Positions 32,701 to 42,365 of a DNA stretch of 64,000 nucleotides are shown piece by piece (positions within the stretch are counted from its first letter, which is position 1; the number at the start of each line of letters is the position of its first letter). Below the pieces are notes generated by a model, which ran no database searches, was not told the origin of the DNA, and saw nothing but the letters and a program-made list of their open reading frames with translations. The DNA lies in contig JABCZJ010000001.1 of the NCBI GenBank assembly GCA_013289715.1, positions 62,001 through 126,000 on the forward strand. The letters run 5' to 3'. A program made the translations under genes and the position numbers. The DNA comes from Acidobacteriota bacterium. Its GTDB lineage: Bacteria > Acidobacteriota > Terriglobia > Acidiferrales > UBA7541.

Positions 32701-35379
32701 ATGAGCTCCGCAAAGAAAAATTCATTTGGTACGCGAACCGCGCTGCGCGCTGGCAATGATTCGTATGAAATTTACCGGTTGAGCGTGCTGGAGCGCGCCG
32801 GAATCGGCAATATTTCGCGGCTGCCCTTTTCGCTGAAAGTGCTGCTGGAAAATTTGCTGCGGCACGAGGACGGTCAGTTCGTTTTTTCCGAAGATATTCA
32901 TGCCTTGGCGGGCTGGGATCCTTCCAGCGCGGCAGGCGCGACGGAAAAAGAAATCTCTTTCATGCCGGCGCGCGTGTTGCTGCAGGATTTCACCGGCGTT
33001 CCGGCGGTGGTGGACCTGGCGGCCATGCGCGAGGCCATGCGGCAGCTCGGAGGCGATCCAAAAAAAATCAATCCGCTATTGCCCGCTGAACTGGTGATCG
33101 ACCACTCCGTGCAAGTGGATAAATTCGGAGTCGAGGGTGCGTTCGCATTTAACGCCGACTTGGAAATGCAGCGGAATATCGAGCGCTATGCGTTTTTGCG
33201 CTGGGGCCAGAAGGGATTTCAGAATTTCAAAGTCGTGCCGCCGGATACGGGGATCTGCCATCAGGTAAATTTGGAATATCTGGCGCGGGTTGTTTTTAGT
33301 CAGGAGCACGACGGTAAGCGGCTGGCGTTTCCGGATTCGCTCGTTGGCACGGATTCGCACACCACGATGGTGAATGGACTCGGCGTATTCGGCTGGGGCG
33401 TCGGCGGGATCGAAGCGGAAGCAGCCATGCTCGGCCAGCCGCTTTCGATGCTGATTCCGGCGGTGGTCGGCTTCAAACTGCACGGACGGTTGCCGGAAGG
33501 CGCGACGGCGACCGATCTCGTTCTCACCGTTACGCAGATGTTGCGCAAAAAAGGCGTGGTCGGAAAATTCGTGGAATTTTACGGCACGGGACTTTCGAGC
33601 TTAACGCTTCCCGACCGCGCGACCATAGCCAACATGGCGCCGGAATATGGCGCGACGATGGGATTTTTTCCAGTGGACAGCGAAACGCTCGCGTATCTGC
33701 GTTTCACAGCGCGCGATGATGAACGCGTTCGCTTGGTCGAAGCCTACACGAAAGACCAAGGCTTGTTCCGTACGGATCAAACGCCCGATCCGATTTTCTC
33801 TGACCGGCTCGAACTCGATCTCGCCAGCGTTGTACCAACCATGGCGGGACCCAAGCGTCCGCAAGACAGCGTGCCGCTGACGCAGGCGAAGGCGTCGTTC
33901 GAAAAGACGCTGACTGCGCAGCCAAAGCACGTCAGCGTGCAAAATAATGGCGACAAATTCGATCTGGCGGACGGTTCGGTCGTCATCGCGGCGATTACCA
34001 GCTGCACCAACACGTCGAACCCTTCGTTGATGCTTGGCGCCGGGCTGCTCGCAAAAAAAGCTGTCGAGCGCGGCCTGAAAACCAAGCCCTGGGTGAAAAC
34101 CAGTTTCGCGCCGGGTTCGAAAGTGGTCACGGATTACATCGAAAAAGCCGGTCTGTGGCCCTCTCTCAATGCGCTGCGCTTCAATCTGGTGGGCTACGGC
34201 TGCACCACGTGCATCGGCAATAGCGGCCCGCTGCCGGACGCCATCGGAAAAGCGATCAAGGACAATAATCTGGTGGCCGTCTCCGTTCTGAGCGGCAATC
34301 GAAACTTTGAAGGCCGCATCAATCCGCTGTGCCGCGCGAATTATCTGGCCTCGCCGCCGTTGGTGGTGGCCTACGCGCTGGCTGGGCGCATGGATTTTGA
34401 CATCGTCAACGAATCGCTAGGGAACGACAAAGCCGGCAAGCCGGTGTATCTGCGCGATATCTGGCCGACGCCGGACGAAGTCGAGAAGACCATGCGCTCC
34501 TCCGTAACCAGCGAGATGTTCCGCAAAGAATACGCTGACGTCTTTACGGGCGACGAACACTGGTGCGCGCTGCCAATCCCCGAAGGCGACCTGTACGCTT
34601 GGGACGAAAAATCCACGTACATCAAACACCCGCCCTATTTCGAAAACATGCCGCTGCAGCCCACCGCGCTGCAGGATTTGCAGGGCCTGCGCGCGCTGGC
34701 GGTGCTGGGCGATAGCGTCACCACCGACCATATTTCGCCTGCTGGCTCGATCCCTGCGGACACCCCTGCGGGAAAATACCTGATGGCGCACGGTGTACAA
34801 CCGAAGGATTTCAATTCCTACGGCGCCCGCCGTGGCAATCACGAAGTGATGATGCGCGGGACGTTCGCCAATATTCGCCTGCGCAATCTGCTGGCGCCGG
34901 GAACCGAAGGCGGTTGGACGATTCACCAACCCGGCGGCGAGAAAATGTCAATTTACGACGCCGCCATGAAATATCGCGATGAGCACGTCCCGCTGATCGT
35001 TTTCGCGGGAAAGGAATACGGTTCCGGCTCGTCGCGCGACTGGGCCGCCAAGGGCACCATTCTGCTGGGCGTCCGCGCGGTGCTCGCCGAGAGCTTCGAG
35101 CGCATCCATCGCAGTAACCTGGTGGGCATGGGCGTATTGCCGCTGGAATTCCTGCCGGGAGAAACTCTGGCATCACTGGGGCTGACCGGGCTGGAGATAT
35201 TCGCGATCGAAGGACTGGCGGGAAACTTCGAGCCGCGCAAGAAAATGAAAATCACGGCGCGCGATGCTCAGGGCAAGGAAACTCGGTTCAACGCTTTGGC
35301 GCGCATAGACACGCCGTTTGAGGTTTCTTACTACCGGCACGGAGGAATTTTGCAGTACGTGCTGCGCCAGATGCTATAG
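32701..35379 (+). CDS. acnA: Aconitate hydratase, AcnA type
   Basis: The 892-residue enzyme (start ATG 32701, AGGAG 13 bases upstream) has all aconitase/IRP hallmarks: [29 protein letters not shown], the first cluster cysteine in [12 protein letters not shown] (Cys435), [13 protein letters not shown] (Cys501 and Cys504), and the swivel domain with [33 protein letters not shown] and [13 protein letters not shown]. It interconverts citrate and isocitrate through a [4Fe-4S] cluster. An upstream ATG at 32665 has no ribosome site. YggX lies 130 bases upstream in the same direction. Confidence 0.96.
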   Translation: MSSAKKNSFGTRTALRAGNDSYEIYRLSVLERAGIGNISRLPFSLKVLLENLLRHEDGQFVFSEDIHALAGWDPSSAAGATEKEISFMPARVLLQDFTGVPAVVDLAAMREAMRQLGGDPKKINPLLPAELVIDHSVQVDKFGVEGAFAFNADLEMQRNIERYAFLRWGQKGFQNFKVVPPDTGICHQVNLEYLARVVFSQEHDGKRLAFPDSLVGTDSHTTMVNGLGVFGWGVGGIEAEAAMLGQPLSMLIPAVVGFKLHGRLPEGATATDLVLTVTQMLRKKGVVGKFVEFYGTGLSSLTLPDRATIANMAPEYGATMGFFPVDSETLAYLRFTARDDERVRLVEAYTKDQGLFRTDQTPDPIFSDRLELDLASVVPTMAGPKRPQDSVPLTQAKASFEKTLTAQPKHVSVQNNGDKFDLADGSVVIAAITSCTNTSNPSLMLGAGLLAKKAVERGLKTKPWVKTSFAPGSKVVTDYIEKAGLWPSLNALRFNLVGYGCTTCIGNSGPLPDAIGKAIKDNNLVAVSVLSGNRNFEGRINPLCRANYLASPPLVVAYALAGRMDFDIVNESLGNDKAGKPVYLRDIWPTPDEVEKTMRSSVTSEMFRKEYADVFTGDEHWCALPIPEGDLYAWDEKSTYIKHPPYFENMPLQPTALQDLQGLRALAVLGDSVTTDHISPAGSIPADTPAGKYLMAHGVQPKDFNSYGARRGNHEVMMRGTFANIRLRNLLAPGTEGGWTIHQPGGEKMSIYDAAMKYRDEHVPLIVFAGKEYGSGSSRDWAAKGTILLGVRAVLAESFERIHRSNLVGMGVLPLEFLPGETLASLGLTGLEIFAIEGLAGNFEPRKKMKITARDAQGKETRFNALARIDTPFEVSYYRHGGILQYVLRQML

Positions 35380-35416
35380 CCGACGCTCGAATGCGTCCCG
35401 CTCGCGAGCAGCAGAC

Positions 35417-35734
35417 TCAGGCGCGGTGGCCGCTCAGATGCGGGTCGCCGTGGTCCTTCAAGCGCATGCGCAGAAACACCGGCGCCGCCAGCGCGAAGAC
35501 GGCTGCAAAGACCACGAAAAATCCTAAGCAGGCCAGCCAGAATTCCGCGCCCTTGTGCCGCAGCAACATCAGCGCCAGATCCCCAAGGCCGAACGAAACA
35601 GTAAAAACCAATATTGCCGAAATCGGCTTGGGACACAGCGCCGCGTTACAATTCGTACACACCACACCCGAGAGCCCCGCGGGTGTCCAAAGCGCTTTTG
35701 CAGGGATACGCTGGTTGCATTGCGGGCAGGTCAT
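35417..35734 (-). CDS. Zinc-ribbon membrane protein
   Basis: The 105-residue protein begins MTCPQCNQRIPAKALW and VVCTNCNAALCPK, two CxxC pairs that form a zinc ribbon. Two membrane helices follow (AILVFTVSFGLGDLALMLL and WLACLGFFVVFAAVFALA). Its short C-terminal tail is polar. The function is unknown; a small regulatory or assembly protein at the membrane is possible. It converges on the aconitase gene. Confidence 0.75.
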   Translation of the reverse strand: MTCPQCNQRIPAKALWTPAGLSGVVCTNCNAALCPKPISAILVFTVSFGLGDLALMLLRHKGAEFWLACLGFFVVFAAVFALAAPVFLRMRLKDHGDPHLSGHRA

Positions 35735-35803
35735 GGCGGAACTCCTCCCGAACGAAAAGTGGCTACGGCTGGGTGCACAAGCCGACTGGGGCGCTGACGA
35801 GGG

Positions 35804-38800
35804 CTAATCTACCACGAGTTGCACCGTAGTTGAATGCTGGAAGTTGCCGTCCACCCCTTGGATCGTGATCTGGTATGTCTGCGGGATTGGACCGCCACCA
35901 CCACCCCCGCCGCCACCGCAGGCCAGCATCGCCCCGAGCAGCACGATCACCGATAAACATGCCAAAGCCGTTCGGGCCCGCGCGCGATCCGAGCTCTTCA
36001 GCGCGATGAACAAAATAAAAAGCGCGAGCATAGCGCCAAAGTCGAGCCGCGCGGGTTCGATTTTCGACGAGCGAGGCCGGGTGAGTGGCGACACCGGCAA
36101 GCTCGCTGTCGTCGGAACGGAGATCGTTAGCGCCACGCTGGTTCCCGCTGCTGAAGTCGTCGCCGGATTCGGCGTGAAACTGCAAGTGATGCCGGCGGGC
36201 GGACCACTGCACGATAGCTGCACGAGGCCACCGGGCTTGCCCACGGCATTGAGGTTCACCTGGTAGTTTGCACTGCCACCGGCGCTCGTGGTGTTGCTCG
36301 CAGGAACCGTAGCTCCGAAAGAAAAATCACACGTCTCGCCGACGGAGCTGAACGTCAGCGTATTCGTTGAGCCCAGGGCCGGATCGGAAACCGTCACCGG
36401 CATTCCCCCGCCGCAGTTCACTGCCGTAGCGGGCGCCGTTGCCGTCAGGCTGGTTGCATTGACAAAGGTAGTGGGCAACGCAGTGCCGTTGAAATTGATC
36501 ACGGATTGCGACGTGAAACCATTGCCGGTAGCTGAGAGCAGAAACGATCCGGAACCGGTGGTGGCCGCTACGGGGCTCAGCTCCGTGAGTGCGAAGTTCG
36601 GCAGATTGGGTAGCAGCAAGCTCCACAAGCCGCGCCCGTGCGTCGCTGCGACGAGCGTTCGCGACGTGTTGCGCAACCGTAGCGCGAGCACTTGCGAATT
36701 CGGCAATCCGGATTGCAGCACGCTCCAGGTGGTCGCGCCGCCGGCAGTTGCGTTCGCGCTGGCATAAACTCCGGAATCCGTGGCGATGTAAATCGTGTTG
36801 TCTGTCGCATCGCTGGGATCAATGACGATGTCGTTGACTGGAACGTCCGGCAAGTTGCCATCCATCTGGAGCCAGGAGGCGCCGGAATTATTCGTGAAAA
36901 AAATGTGCCCCAGACCGTCGCATCCGCTTACTCCAGGACAGGAAAAACCGGAATATGCCGCGAACGCCGCTTTCGCGTTGGCCGAATCCACAGCGATGGC
37001 CGTCACACTGCGCGCCGGCTGATTCGCCTGGTTCACCATGTGAATGTCTGTCGCGCCGGTCAGTGCCTGCGCAGACTGCCATATCCGTCCATCGGAAGTT
37101 CCCGCGTAAATTGTGTTCGAACTGCTCGGTGCCACAGCAATGGTGGTGACGAAATCCTTGGTATTGTCGCTCGTCAGGTCGCCAGTAATCGAAGACCAGC
37201 TCGTCCCGCCATTCATCGTCTGGTACAAGCGATACGTGCCGAAATATAAATTTTGGCTGGTCTTGGAGTCCAGAATGAGAGGAGGAATGAAATCAGCGTT
37301 GTCCGCGAAATTGATTCCGCTGTTGTCTATCGCGGGCCAATTGATGCCATCCGTGCCGGGCACGCCATTCAGAATATTTTTGGTGAGCGTGCCGGGGCCA
37401 CCCAGATAACTGCATGCCGCATAGATTGTGCTGGGCGCTTGCGGGTCAATCGCCGTGTAGCCGCCATCGTAAGGACAAGCCTCGGTGCCGCTCGCATCTA
37501 GCGAGCCGCCGAATTGCTGTACGTCGTTCCCTTGCGTTCCGCCGTAAATAATCTGGTCGGTCGCGGGATGAATCGAAATCCCGGGATAAAACTGCGTCAG
37601 GTTCAGCGATGTGTTGGCAATGCCCGTATCCGTATTCAGGTCGGCCCAGTGCTGATTGCCGGGAGCCGTCGCGGAGCTGAAAACGTCTTGCGACGACCAC
37701 ACGCCGCCGTCGTTGCCCGCGAACATAGCCAGGACCGTGCCCCCAGCCCCGACTGCAAAATGCAGCGCATGAATATCGACATGAATCGAAGTGTTGTTGC
37801 CGCTGCCATCCGCGCTCATGTCTCCCCAGGTATTTCCGCCGTCGAGCGAACGAAAGAGCGACGAATGACCGAATGCGTTTTCGGCAAACACCGGTTGCGC
37901 GGAGCCGCCGGCGAAAATCGTCTGGCCGGAAGTACCGGGAACCACGGCAAGCTTCATGTCGTAGAAACACTGCGGCGCGCAGAAATCCGGCAAATTGGAA
38001 GGGGCGGGATAAATCGCGGTAAACGCCGGACCGGTTCCGTTGGGCTGAATTCCTGTGCCGGACAGCACGCCAAGAAGATTGTCTGAATTCGTGCTGGCGT
38101 CGGCAATTGCCGCATACAATATCGAAACCGCCGGCGAGCTACCCGGAGCAATCGCCAGTGAGATGCTGCCGTACCCCGACGGGGTGGATGTCGCGTCGAG
38201 TCCCGCCACTCGATTCCACGTGATCCCGGCATCCTGCGAAATATAAACCCCGTTACAAGGCGCGCTCGAACACGATGCTTTCGAGTCCGTGTCGCCGTTC
38301 GGATCGCCCAGCGCCGCGTAAGCCGTTAGCCCCAAGGAATCGCTGGGATCAAAACGCACATCCGTCGCCGGATTGTATGGCGGGCTGCTCGCGCCGCCAC
38401 CCGGTTGCACGCGGGTCCAAGTGTTTCCGCCATCGGTCGAACGCCACACACCAGACGGCAGTGAGCCGCCCGCCGAGAAATCCGTTCCCTGCACCGCCGC
38501 CAGCACTACCGGATTCGTTTGATGCGGCTGCACGGCCAGCGCCGCGATGTACGGGCCACTCGCACCAGGCCCTTGCGAAGCACTGCTTGTGAACGTCGAA
38601 TCCTGCGCCCACGTTTGACCGCCGTCGGAGGAACGCAACACCCCCGCGCCATACAGATTGTCCAGCGCGTAGTTCGATTCTCCGGTTCCCGCCAGAATCA
38701 GATTGCTTTGCGCGTGACCGTTGAACATGTGGCACGGCTCGGGAGCCAATGCCAGGGCGCCGATCGAAAGTGACCGCTCATTATCCGTGAGCGGTTGCCA

Positions 38801-39349
38801 GGTAACTGGGCTGCCGCTGAGCGCGTTGAAGCTGACCCACACGCCGCCGTCGGCGCCGCCCGCGTACACGGTGTTTCCCGTCGTATCGCAGGGTTCCACA
38901 GCGAGCGCGGTGACCCGACCAGACACATTTCCGAAGAACTCGGTGTTCGCAGTGGGTTGAGGACCGAGCGACGTCCAGAATTGTAGCGAAGGAGAAATAT
39001 CGGGCTTAAGCGTGGCGGCGCGCTCGACGAAAGTGCCGTTCTCGCTGACCATTTTGCGATTGCGCGCGAAGGCGCGCAGCAAGAGAGTGCTGGGAATATG
39101 GCCGTTCGCAGAAGCGCGCTGCCGAAAAAACCACTCCGCGCGCCTGCGCACCGGTTCCGCGGAACTCGCCTGCCGCATAACACGGGATCGGCGTGAAGAT
39201 ATCTGCTGGGCCAGCAGCGGCCCCAGTGCAGTGGTGAGCACCGCCGCAGACACCAACCCGAGAAAGCCGCGCCGATGCCTTCGGCTTATTCCGACGAGAT
39301 TTGAGGAAGCTCCGCCGACCCCACCCGCCCTACCGACCCGGTCCGACAA
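35804..39349 (-). CDS. Large secreted BNR/Asp-box beta-propeller protein
   Basis: The 1181-residue protein has a twin-Arg-rich signal region (SRRHRRGFLGLVSAAVLTTA). Many BNR/Asp-box repeats follow (SSDGGQTWAQ, STDGGNTWTRV, SQDAGITWNRV, SLDGGNTWGDM, NNSGASWLQMDG), typical of sortilin- and sialidase-like propellers, from about residue 130 to 880. An IPT-like domain (about 895-985) and an Ig-like domain (about 990-1080) come next. A final membrane segment and Cys followed by nine Gly lead into a short beta domain (YQITIQGVDGNFQHSTTVQL). That tail is familiar from acidobacterial exoproteins and may be a sorting or anchoring module. The start is read as TTG 39349 and is uncertain. Its substrate or ligand is unknown. 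Confidence 0.8.
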   Translation of the reverse strand: MSDRVGRAGGVGGASSNLVGISRRHRRGFLGLVSAAVLTTALGPLLAQQISSRRSRVMRQASSAEPVRRRAEWFFRQRASANGHIPSTLLLRAFARNRKMVSENGTFVERAATLKPDISPSLQFWTSLGPQPTANTEFFGNVSGRVTALAVEPCDTTGNTVYAGGADGGVWVSFNALSGSPVTWQPLTDNERSLSIGALALAPEPCHMFNGHAQSNLILAGTGESNYALDNLYGAGVLRSSDGGQTWAQDSTFTSSASQGPGASGPYIAALAVQPHQTNPVVLAAVQGTDFSAGGSLPSGVWRSTDGGNTWTRVQPGGGASSPPYNPATDVRFDPSDSLGLTAYAALGDPNGDTDSKASCSSAPCNGVYISQDAGITWNRVAGLDATSTPSGYGSISLAIAPGSSPAVSILYAAIADASTNSDNLLGVLSGTGIQPNGTGPAFTAIYPAPSNLPDFCAPQCFYDMKLAVVPGTSGQTIFAGGSAQPVFAENAFGHSSLFRSLDGGNTWGDMSADGSGNNTSIHVDIHALHFAVGAGGTVLAMFAGNDGGVWSSQDVFSSATAPGNQHWADLNTDTGIANTSLNLTQFYPGISIHPATDQIIYGGTQGNDVQQFGGSLDASGTEACPYDGGYTAIDPQAPSTIYAACSYLGGPGTLTKNILNGVPGTDGINWPAIDNSGINFADNADFIPPLILDSKTSQNLYFGTYRLYQTMNGGTSWSSITGDLTSDNTKDFVTTIAVAPSSSNTIYAGTSDGRIWQSAQALTGATDIHMVNQANQPARSVTAIAVDSANAKAAFAAYSGFSCPGVSGCDGLGHIFFTNNSGASWLQMDGNLPDVPVNDIVIDPSDATDNTIYIATDSGVYASANATAGGATTWSVLQSGLPNSQVLALRLRNTSRTLVAATHGRGLWSLLLPNLPNFALTELSPVAATTGSGSFLLSATGNGFTSQSVINFNGTALPTTFVNATSLTATAPATAVNCGGGMPVTVSDPALGSTNTLTFSSVGETCDFSFGATVPASNTTSAGGSANYQVNLNAVGKPGGLVQLSCSGPPAGITCSFTPNPATTSAAGTSVALTISVPTTASLPVSPLTRPRSSKIEPARLDFGAMLALFILFIALKSSDRARARTALACLSVIVLLGAMLACGGGGGGGGGPIPQTYQITIQGVDGNFQHSTTVQLVVD

Positions 39350-39501
39350 GAATCACCACCCCGCCGCGAACGCTATTGTAACCAAAAATTCGGGGCTTGG
39401 GGTTGTTTACTGGCTATTTAGAAGGGTGACATAGCGGGCCGAACAAGTTTGTGGCGACAGAGGAGGCGCGTTCGTGGAATGCCGAGGTTGCGGGAGGTTC
39501 G

Positions 39502-40767
39502 TCAGGTGACAGGCACCAGGCGCGAACGCGCCGTCGTTGTGCACGCGGCAATTCCTTCCGCGGGATCCGAGCTATGGACGCTCGCCTTCGCCATTTCCTG
39601 CCAGCTGGGAAACTGCTCGCTAACGCCGATTCGGTCCAAGTACTCAGGGCCAATTTCCAGTTGCGATGAGGATTCCGGCAAGGGCGCGCGATCCGCAACC
39701 TGATGCGCCAAAATGTTGGAGGTATACACGATGCCGACGGCATCCAGAGAATCCTGCGGTACAGGCGCGCGATGGTGGTGATGCGGGACCGCCTCAACGA
39801 CTGGCGAAGGCAGCCCCCAGATGCCCAGCGGATCGGCTCCCACCTCGGCATGTGAAACGCCCATCAGTTCCGCCTCCACCGCACGTAAAGGACGCCCTTC
39901 CGTCTCCCTACCCTTGAGCGCACGCTTGAAATGCTCCGGGGCTCGCCTCGCCAGCACCAGTTTTCCGACGTCATGCAGCATGCCGGCAACCACGGCAATT
40001 CCCCGTACGTACGCCGACGCGGGAATCTGTCCGGCAGGCTTCGCGGTAAGTTGCCAGTGCGCCCGCAGCCCTTCGCAAGAGAAACCCGGCAATTTCGCCA
40101 GCTGATCGAAAATAGAAAACACTCCCGCCGAGAGCACCAGGTTCTGCAGCGTGTCAATGCCCAGAAAACCCACGGCCGTTCTTACCGACGAGACTTCGCG
40201 CGGCAAGCCAAAAAACGCCGAGTTGACCAGCCGCAGAACCTTTGCTGATATCGCCACGTCCAGTTCGACAATATTGACCACGTCTCTCATGGCTGCATCC
40301 GGTTCGGCGAGTTTCTGACGCAGCGCCATGTAGGTGCGCGGCAGCACCGGCAGGTCTTTCACGGAGCCCATCAAATTCGCCAGCAATTTACTGCTCAGAA
40401 TATTCGAAAGACTCGTGGCATGCTCCACCGCCACGCGCAACATATTCGGATCGCACGGCTTCAGCAAAAACTGGTGGGCGACCGGAACGGCCCGTAGCAC
40501 CGTTTCCATCGCCTGCGGAGCGGAAAGCACGATTCGCACGATGCCCGAATGGCGTTCGCACACAATCTTCATCAGGGCCGCGCTATCCATTCCCGGCATC
40601 GCAAGATCCGAAACGACTACTTCAAACGGCGACGCATCCAGTAGCGTTAGCGCAGCATTGCCGCCGGGCGCGAAGGCCATGTCCCACTGGTCCTTTTACG
40701 ATTTCAGCATTTGCCGCAATTGCTCGAGCACCCGGGGTTCATCATCCACGAACAGAATGCGCTTCAT
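39502..40767 (-). pseudogene. HDOD response regulator interrupted by an in-frame TAA
   Basis: From ATG 40767 the minus strand encodes MKRILFVDDEPRVLEQLRQM and LKS, then TAA at 40698-40696, then the same frame continues KDQWDMAFAPGGNAALTLLD with the receiver phospho-Asp (VVVSDLAMPGMD), an HDOD domain (NLMGSVKDLPVLPRTYMALR; AGMLHDVGKLVL) and a C-terminal tail. Without the stop the protein would be about 421 residues, an ordinary receiver-HDOD regulator. CAA to TAA by one transition would explain it, since Gln fits there. The downstream part could still be translated from ATG 40680 (392 residues), but it would lack the first strand and acidic pocket of the receiver. A sequencing error is an alternative. 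Confidence 0.75.
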
Positions 40768-41213
40768 CCAAAACACCTCGCAGAATCATTCATGAATGCA
40801 AATCGCGCCGCTGCCGGCAGCTGTAGGGAATGCGCTCGCGCACAGACACACTGGGGCCGGCGCCGGATCGCATTTCATACCGAACCATGAAGGGGGACGA
40901 CTCAATGCAGAGAGGGCTGAACTTGCTAAGCTTGCGAAGCTGCCGGCGAAACACGCGGATGCCTATTTCCGCTTTCGGTTAGTCCGGCATTTTGACTCAC
41001 GAAGATGCTGCACTCGTGATAGGGCGAGAAGCGATATGCGCCGTACGGGCGCATCTCGTTGGCGTGTCGCAAGAGTTAGACGGCGGTCGCCGTAGAATCA
41101 AAGCGGTCCTCGGTGTTATTGTATGCGCCGGCAAGCGTGCTGGCGTCGCAGGCTGCCGGCGTCGAGCCTACGTACCGAAATTTTGCGTCGTAATGCAAAA
41201 AAGGAGTGCTTTC
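40768..41213. other. Intergenic region between HDOD regulator and HhH protein
   Basis: About 446 bp without a supported gene. Plus-strand frames in it have Arg-rich, unlikely composition and no ribosome site. It should contain the divergent promoters of both neighbours; I see no clear motif. Confidence 0.4.
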
Positions 41214-41540
41214 ATGAAGCGAAAACTGGGTCTCTCGTTCTGGGTGTTTGCGGCATCGCTGCTATTCGTTCTGTCTGTCCCGGTATTGCCGCACAGTCAT
41301 TCCGCGGCGGCGCAATCCGCGGCGGCACCTTCCGCCAGCGCCAATCTGGTGGATTTGAATTCAGCCACCAAAGAGCAGCTCGACGCCTTGCCCGGGATCG
41401 GCGCGGCATATTCGCAGAAGATTATCGACAACCGCCCGTATCACGCCAAGACCGATCTGCTTCGAAAGAAGGTCGTCCCCAAGGCCACCTACGACCAAAT
41501 CAAAGATCTGGTAATCGCGAAGCAAAAACCAACGACCTAG
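41214..41540 (+). CDS. Secreted ComEA-like helix-hairpin-helix protein
   Basis: The 108-residue protein starts at ATG 41214 after AAGGAG. It has a signal peptide ([20 protein letters not shown]) and a helix-hairpin-helix domain, [20 protein letters not shown] then [20 protein letters not shown], the pattern of ComEA-type DNA-binding modules. ComEA binds incoming DNA in the periplasm during natural transformation. No other competence genes are adjacent, so a role in DNA uptake is possible but unproven. Confidence 0.85.
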   Translation: MKRKLGLSFWVFAASLLFVLSVPVLPHSHSAAAQSAAAPSASANLVDLNSATKEQLDALPGIGAAYSQKIIDNRPYHAKTDLLRKKVVPKATYDQIKDLVIAKQKPTT

Positions 41541-41650
41541 CCGCTCGGTCGCCGCAGTGCTGACCGCTGTCGCGCTGAGTTGAACTGAGCAGAATCCTTC
41601 ACGCGGCGAGCCTCGTGCTGCACGCCGCGCGGCGCATACTTTTCTAATCC

Positions 41651-42298
41651 ATGAATCTCGCGTTCCTATCCCCGTTAGTCCCGTCCGGCACCGAGCTAAC
41701 CGCGATTCTGGTCGTCGTCAGTTTTTCGGCGGGTCTGAACGTGTACGCGACCGTCGGAATGCTCGGCCTGCTGGCACACTTCGACGTTCTGGCGCTGCCG
41801 CCCGATCTGCACCGGCTGCGGGATTGGAGAATTATCGCGATTTGCGGTGTGCTGTTCCTGCTGGAATTCGTCGGGGACAAGATTCCGCTATTTGATCTGC
41901 TCTGGAACGCCGCGCACACCTTCGTGCGCGTTCCCGTCGCGGCGTTTCTGGCGTATGCCGCGACGTCGCAGTTACCTCAGTGGGAACAAATTGCGGCGAC
42001 CTTCGCGGGTGGATTAATCGCGTTGGCGGCGCATGGCGGGAAGACGGCGGCGCGTGCAGCCATCGTGCATTCGCCCGAGCCATTCTCGAATTTCGCTTTA
42101 AGTACGGCCGAAGACGCGCTGGTGATATTCCTGATGTGGATCGTCACGCGACACCCTTACGTGGGTAGCGCGATCGTTTTGCTGGCACTCTGCGTGATCG
42201 CGATCTTGATTCGCTTCGTACTACGCGCGCTGCGAACCCTGTTTAGCGATGCCGAAGCCTCGTTGTTCCAGACTGGCCCGGGAAATCGGCGGCAGTAA
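41651..42298 (+). CDS. DUF4126 family membrane protein
   Basis: The 215-residue protein has about five membrane helices and the DUF4126 features SFSAGLNVYATVGMLGLLAH near the N-terminus, a GDKIPLFDLLWNAAHTFVRV segment, a glycine-rich ATFAGGLIALAAHGGKTAAR helix and a SPEPFSNFALSTAEDALVIF region. The family is widespread in bacteria and has no established function. It converges on the AsmA gene. Confidence 0.85.
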   Translation: MNLAFLSPLVPSGTELTAILVVVSFSAGLNVYATVGMLGLLAHFDVLALPPDLHRLRDWRIIAICGVLFLLEFVGDKIPLFDLLWNAAHTFVRVPVAAFLAYAATSQLPQWEQIAATFAGGLIALAAHGGKTAARAAIVHSPEPFSNFALSTAEDALVIFLMWIVTRHPYVGSAIVLLALCVIAILIRFVLRALRTLFSDAEASLFQTGPGNRRQ

Positions 42299-42365
42299 GA
42301 CGCGGCAGCTCGTCTCCGGCGCTCGCTTCAACCCCCAGCGCCGTGATCCAAAAAAAGCCTTCCAG

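Noticed and set aside
40796..41095. 99-codon plus-strand frame
   Set aside because: No ribosome site, Arg-rich, no recognisable domain.
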